Origin: Acidobacteriota bacterium | Lineage (GTDB): Bacteria; Acidobacteriota; Vicinamibacteria; Vicinamibacterales; JAFNAJ01 | Direction of reading: 5' to 3' | Length of the DNA: 8,410 nucleotides | Assembly: GCA_017860085.1 (NCBI GenBank) | Contig: JAFNAJ010000095.1 | Coordinates: 1-8,410, forward strand | Shown: positions 6,531-8,410 of the stretch, one piece after another | Layout: each line of letters starts with the position of its first letter | How positions within the stretch are numbered: the first letter of the stretch is position 1 | Translations under genes and position numbers: made by a program | Notes under the pieces: generated by a model | Database searches by the model: none | The model's input: only the letters and a program-made list of their open reading frames with translations | Told to the model about the DNA's origin: nothing

Positions 6531-6533
6531 AAG

Positions 6534-6890
6534 CTACTCCTTGTGGCAGTGCGTGCAGTCGTCCTGGATGGCGGAGGCCCGCTTGCCATCGTGGCAGGCC
6601 CCGCACTGGCGACCCTTTTCCATCTCAGCGTGCACGAGGGGCACCCGCTTGGCGCCCCCGACCTGCTTGAGGATCGAGAACAGTCGAGGGTGGCAGGTTG
6701 TGCAATCCGGCCGGGCGGCGTCCACGTGCGTCTCGTGCAGGAACGTGACCTGACCCGGGCTATCGGCCGACCGCGGCAGGGCAATGCCGGCCGGCAGGCG
6801 GCTGAGCGACTGTGCCGACAGCGCGACGGCGCACAGCGTCATCGAAGCCAGGGCCAGCGCAGCGCGCGCAGTCGGAGAAAGTGAGCGCAT
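6534..6890 (-). CDS. Periplasmic triheme cytochrome c, c7/class III type
   Basis: This 118-residue protein has a signal peptide (about 1-26, basic start then ALALASMTLCAVALSA). Three covalent heme sites are visible: CTTCH (63-67), CGACH (96-100) and CTHCH (112-116). Three additional histidines (H52, H55 in 'FLHETH', H87 in 'LVHAEM') match the number needed for three bis-His hemes, as in c7 and class III cytochromes. It should carry electrons in the periplasm to or from the membrane complex encoded beside it. The ATG at 6890 follows GGAGGA at 6895-6900. It sits between two genes for H-like proteins with gaps of 21 and 17 bp, so it is firmly part of the operon. Confidence 0.9.
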   Translation of the reverse strand: MRSLSPTARAALALASMTLCAVALSAQSLSRLPAGIALPRSADSPGQVTFLHETHVDAARPDCTTCHPRLFSILKQVGGAKRVPLVHAEMEKGRQCGACHDGKRASAIQDDCTHCHKE

Positions 6891-6894
6891 GGGG

Positions 6895-6900
6895 TCCTCC
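6895..6900 (-). promoter_or_regulatory. Shine-Dalgarno sequence of the triheme cytochrome gene
   Basis: Minus-strand GGAGGA lies 4 nt before the ATG at 6890, inside the 21-bp gap after the stop of the upstream H-like gene. It supports this start and the full signal peptide. Confidence 0.7.
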
Positions 6901-6911
6901 GTCCGTCTCCC

Positions 6912-7613
6912 CTAGGTCAGCAGGAACGTGCGCGCGACCCGACGCCAGTCGCTCGGATCGATGGCGTGGGCGATGCCGTCCACGGGCACGCCGCCATCCT
7001 GCAGGGCCAGCCCGAGCTCGGGCGCCATCAGCCGCCGCAGGTCGTTCGTGGCCTCCTCAATCCAGCGCCTGGCGAGGCGGGGCTGCAACAGCCCCTTCAG
7101 TGTGGCCTCGGCCTTCGGCGCGTGGACTCGGACGAGCCACCCATCGCCGTAGGGGTCGCGATTGACGAGGTCTGGCGACGAGACGATGTTCGGGTTCACG
7201 GCTGCCACGACGCCGTCAATCGGCGAGAGCATCGACACCGACTGGCCGTCGGCTCGGACGCTCCACGCCGGCTCGCCCTGCGAGACACGGGCGCCGACGT
7301 GCGGCAGGCTGACCTCGGCGATGGGACCCACCAGTTTCTGGGCGAAGTCGTCCATGCCGACGGTGACGAGCCCAGGTCGTTCGGCTCTGGCCCAGGCGTG
7401 GCCCGGGTGGTAGGCCACCTCGGGCGACACCTGGAACCACTCCACCCACTGGGTCCGGCGGGGCACCCTGGCCTTGACCGTGGCCTCGGCCGGCTGCGCC
7501 TTGGCGCTCATCGCGAAGCGCCAGAAGGGGATGAAGCAGGCAATGAACGCGATCGCTACCAGGTATTCGATTGCTTTCGCGGTGTAGAGCGTCAGGATGT
7601 CGTGCGGAATCAT
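6912..7613 (-). CDS. Membrane-anchored glycine cleavage H-like protein lacking the lipoyl lysine (upstream copy)
   Basis: This 233-residue protein has an N-terminal membrane helix (about 12-36) followed by basic residues (RFAMSAKAQ...KARVPRR), which suggests a cytoplasmic C-terminal domain. Residues about 70-163 are a recognisable H-protein domain: 'GHAWARAE', 'VGMDDFAQKLVGPIAEVSLP', 'VGARVSQGE', 'SPIDGVVAAVNPNIVSSPDL' and 'NRDPYGDGWLVRV'. The lipoyl Lys position, counted back from the 'SP' turn, is G123 (RADGQSVSMLSP), and no Lys lies nearby. The C-terminal part (ELGLALQDGG...DWRRVARTFLL) parallels the downstream H-like protein, so the two are diverged paralogs. Its ATG lies 16 bp after the HybB-like stop with a Shine-Dalgarno (GAGAGGA, 7618-7624). 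A role in glycine cleavage is unlikely given the missing Lys and the neighbours. Confidence 0.82.
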   Translation of the reverse strand: MIPHDILTLYTAKAIEYLVAIAFIACFIPFWRFAMSAKAQPAEATVKARVPRRTQWVEWFQVSPEVAYHPGHAWARAERPGLVTVGMDDFAQKLVGPIAEVSLPHVGARVSQGEPAWSVRADGQSVSMLSPIDGVVAAVNPNIVSSPDLVNRDPYGDGWLVRVHAPKAEATLKGLLQPRLARRWIEEATNDLRRLMAPELGLALQDGGVPVDGIAHAIDPSDWRRVARTFLLT

Positions 7614-7617
7614 GGCG

Positions 7618-7624
7618 TCCTCTC
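7618..7624 (-). promoter_or_regulatory. Shine-Dalgarno sequence of the upstream H-like gene
   Basis: Minus-strand GAGAGGA lies 4 nt before the ATG at 7613 and just after the stop of the HybB-like gene, consistent with efficient translation within one operon. Confidence 0.6.
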
Positions 7625-7629
7625 TCGTC

Positions 7630-8410
7630 TCACCGCGTCTCGCGGTACTCCGGCAACTCTGCCAGCACCGGCATGCGGTTCACGACCCAACGGAACACGG
7701 TCACACCCATCGTGACGAGGGTGATCGTGGTCAGGATTTCCATCACGCTCGGGACGTAACGGGGTGTCACGTTCCAGTTGAACGCGATGACCGACACGTT
7801 GAGCCTATTGACAACCACTCCGAGCACCACCCAGGCGGCGGTCCACCGGATCAGCTTCACCTGTTCCCGTCGGGCGGCGCTGGCCAGCACGAGGCTCGGC
7901 ACCAGGACAAAGCCGACGACCTCGAACAGGTACCAGGCACCCCAGCCGGTGAGCAGGAGCGCCCAGTGATTGCCGTCGGCCAGGCCTTGCAGCCTGGCGA
8001 AGAAGTACGTGAACAGCACGACCGCCGCCGCGCGCGCGAGGCCAATCGTGAGGCGGTCGAGGTTCACGTGGTGGTCGGCCCGGTGCGCGAACGCGCGATG
8101 TGACAGCCCGCTCTCGACGATCACCATGCTCAGGCCGGCGGTGATGGCCGAGATGAAGAAGAAGATCGGGATGAACGGCGAGTACCACAGGGGATGAATC
8201 CGGTGGGGGGCCATCAGGAACAGCCCTCCAAGCGAGGCCTGGTGGAGCGTCGACAGGACCACGGCGGCCACTGTGAGCCCGACGGTGAGCTTCAGCATGA
8301 AGTCGCGCCACCGCTTCAGGCCGAGCCACTCGAACACCGAGGGGGTGAACTCGGCCGCCAGCACCAGGGTGTAGAGCAGGACGCACCAGCCGACCTCGAA
8401 CATCACCGAG
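7630..8410 (-). CDS. hybB: HybB/NrfD-family quinone-interacting membrane subunit, 5' partial
   Basis: About 259 residues of the C-terminal part are visible, and the frame runs off the window at 8410. Methionine-like codons at 8403 and 8406 are probably internal, because the sequence there (MFEVGWCVLLYTLVLAAEF) is mid-protein in this family. About seven membrane helices are seen. 'LSTLHQASLGGLFLMAP' and 'HPLWYSPFIPIFFFISAI' are strongly HybB-like. Proteins of this type exchange electrons with menaquinone or ubiquinone and partner with a periplasmic Fe-S protein, which should lie upstream outside the window. The gene leads directly into the H-like and cytochrome genes. HybB-type subunits occur outside hydrogenases, so the name marks the family and does not show that a hydrogenase is present. 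Confidence 0.88.
   Translation of the reverse strand, partial: SVMFEVGWCVLLYTLVLAAEFTPSVFEWLGLKRWRDFMLKLTVGLTVAAVVLSTLHQASLGGLFLMAPHRIHPLWYSPFIPIFFFISAITAGLSMVIVESGLSHRAFAHRADHHVNLDRLTIGLARAAAVVLFTYFFARLQGLADGNHWALLLTGWGAWYLFEVVGFVLVPSLVLASAARREQVKLIRWTAAWVVLGVVVNRLNVSVIAFNWNVTPRYVPSVMEILTTITLVTMGVTVFRWVVNRMPVLAELPEYRETR

Noticed and set aside
6517..6606. Upstream start at 6606 for the downstream H-like gene
   Set aside because: It would overlap the heme-binding end of the cytochrome gene, whereas the ATG at 6516 has a strong Shine-Dalgarno and leads straight into the membrane helix.
5794..8410. Reading the minus-strand operon as a glycine cleavage or [NiFe]-hydrogenase locus
   Set aside because: The H-like domains lack the lipoyl Lys and no gcvT or gcvP is present. 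No hydrogenase large or small subunit is in the window, and HybB-type subunits serve other complexes too.
1..8410. tRNA, rRNA, CRISPR array, riboswitch or transposase gene
   Set aside because: None was seen on either strand. The only repeat structure is the single inverted-arm element at 5686-5778.

Overview
This is a GC-rich, gene-dense bacterial window with no RNA genes, CRISPR array or transposase gene. Three features suggest an acidobacterium, possibly of the Vicinamibacteria/Luteitalea kind: the split ATP synthase cluster, the style of the proteins, and a 'GGGGTCAG...' palindromic repeat. That placement is inferred from general resemblance, since no marker gene is present.

Positions 1-1788 (+ strand) hold the membrane-sector end of an F-type ATP synthase cluster: the C-terminus of an AtpZ/AtpI-like protein, an ATP synthase subunit I-like protein joined to it by a stop/start overlap, subunit a (atpB) and subunit c (atpE). 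A strong hairpin at 1823-1850 follows atpE. No b, delta or F1 genes come next, so the remaining subunits must lie elsewhere. The c subunit carries a cleavable-looking presequence and ion-site residues resembling those of Na+-coupled c-rings.

Positions 1894-3106 (+) hold an EamA/DMT-family transporter and a 56-residue single-pass membrane protein. Positions 3139-4998 (-) encode the ribosome-associated GTPase TypA/BipA. Its extended -10 box places the predicted transcription start on the A of the start codon. A short divergent intergenic region separates it from a + strand gene (5080-5682) for an exported protein with HEAT-like helical repeats.

The convergent junction at 5683-5793 is almost filled by a 93-bp element with perfect 27-bp inverted arms. 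It is clearly poorer in GC than its surroundings and looks like a REP/MITE-type non-autonomous element.

Positions 5794-8410 (-) hold a tight operon, read from right to left: a HybB/NrfD-type quinone-interacting membrane subunit (5' end outside the window), a membrane-anchored glycine-cleavage-H-like protein, a periplasmic triheme c7-type cytochrome, and a second membrane-anchored H-like protein. Neither H-like domain has the lipoyl-accepting lysine. Together these look like the trailing part of a quinone/cytochrome c electron-transfer module with two non-lipoylated H-domain subunits. It is the most interesting system in the window.
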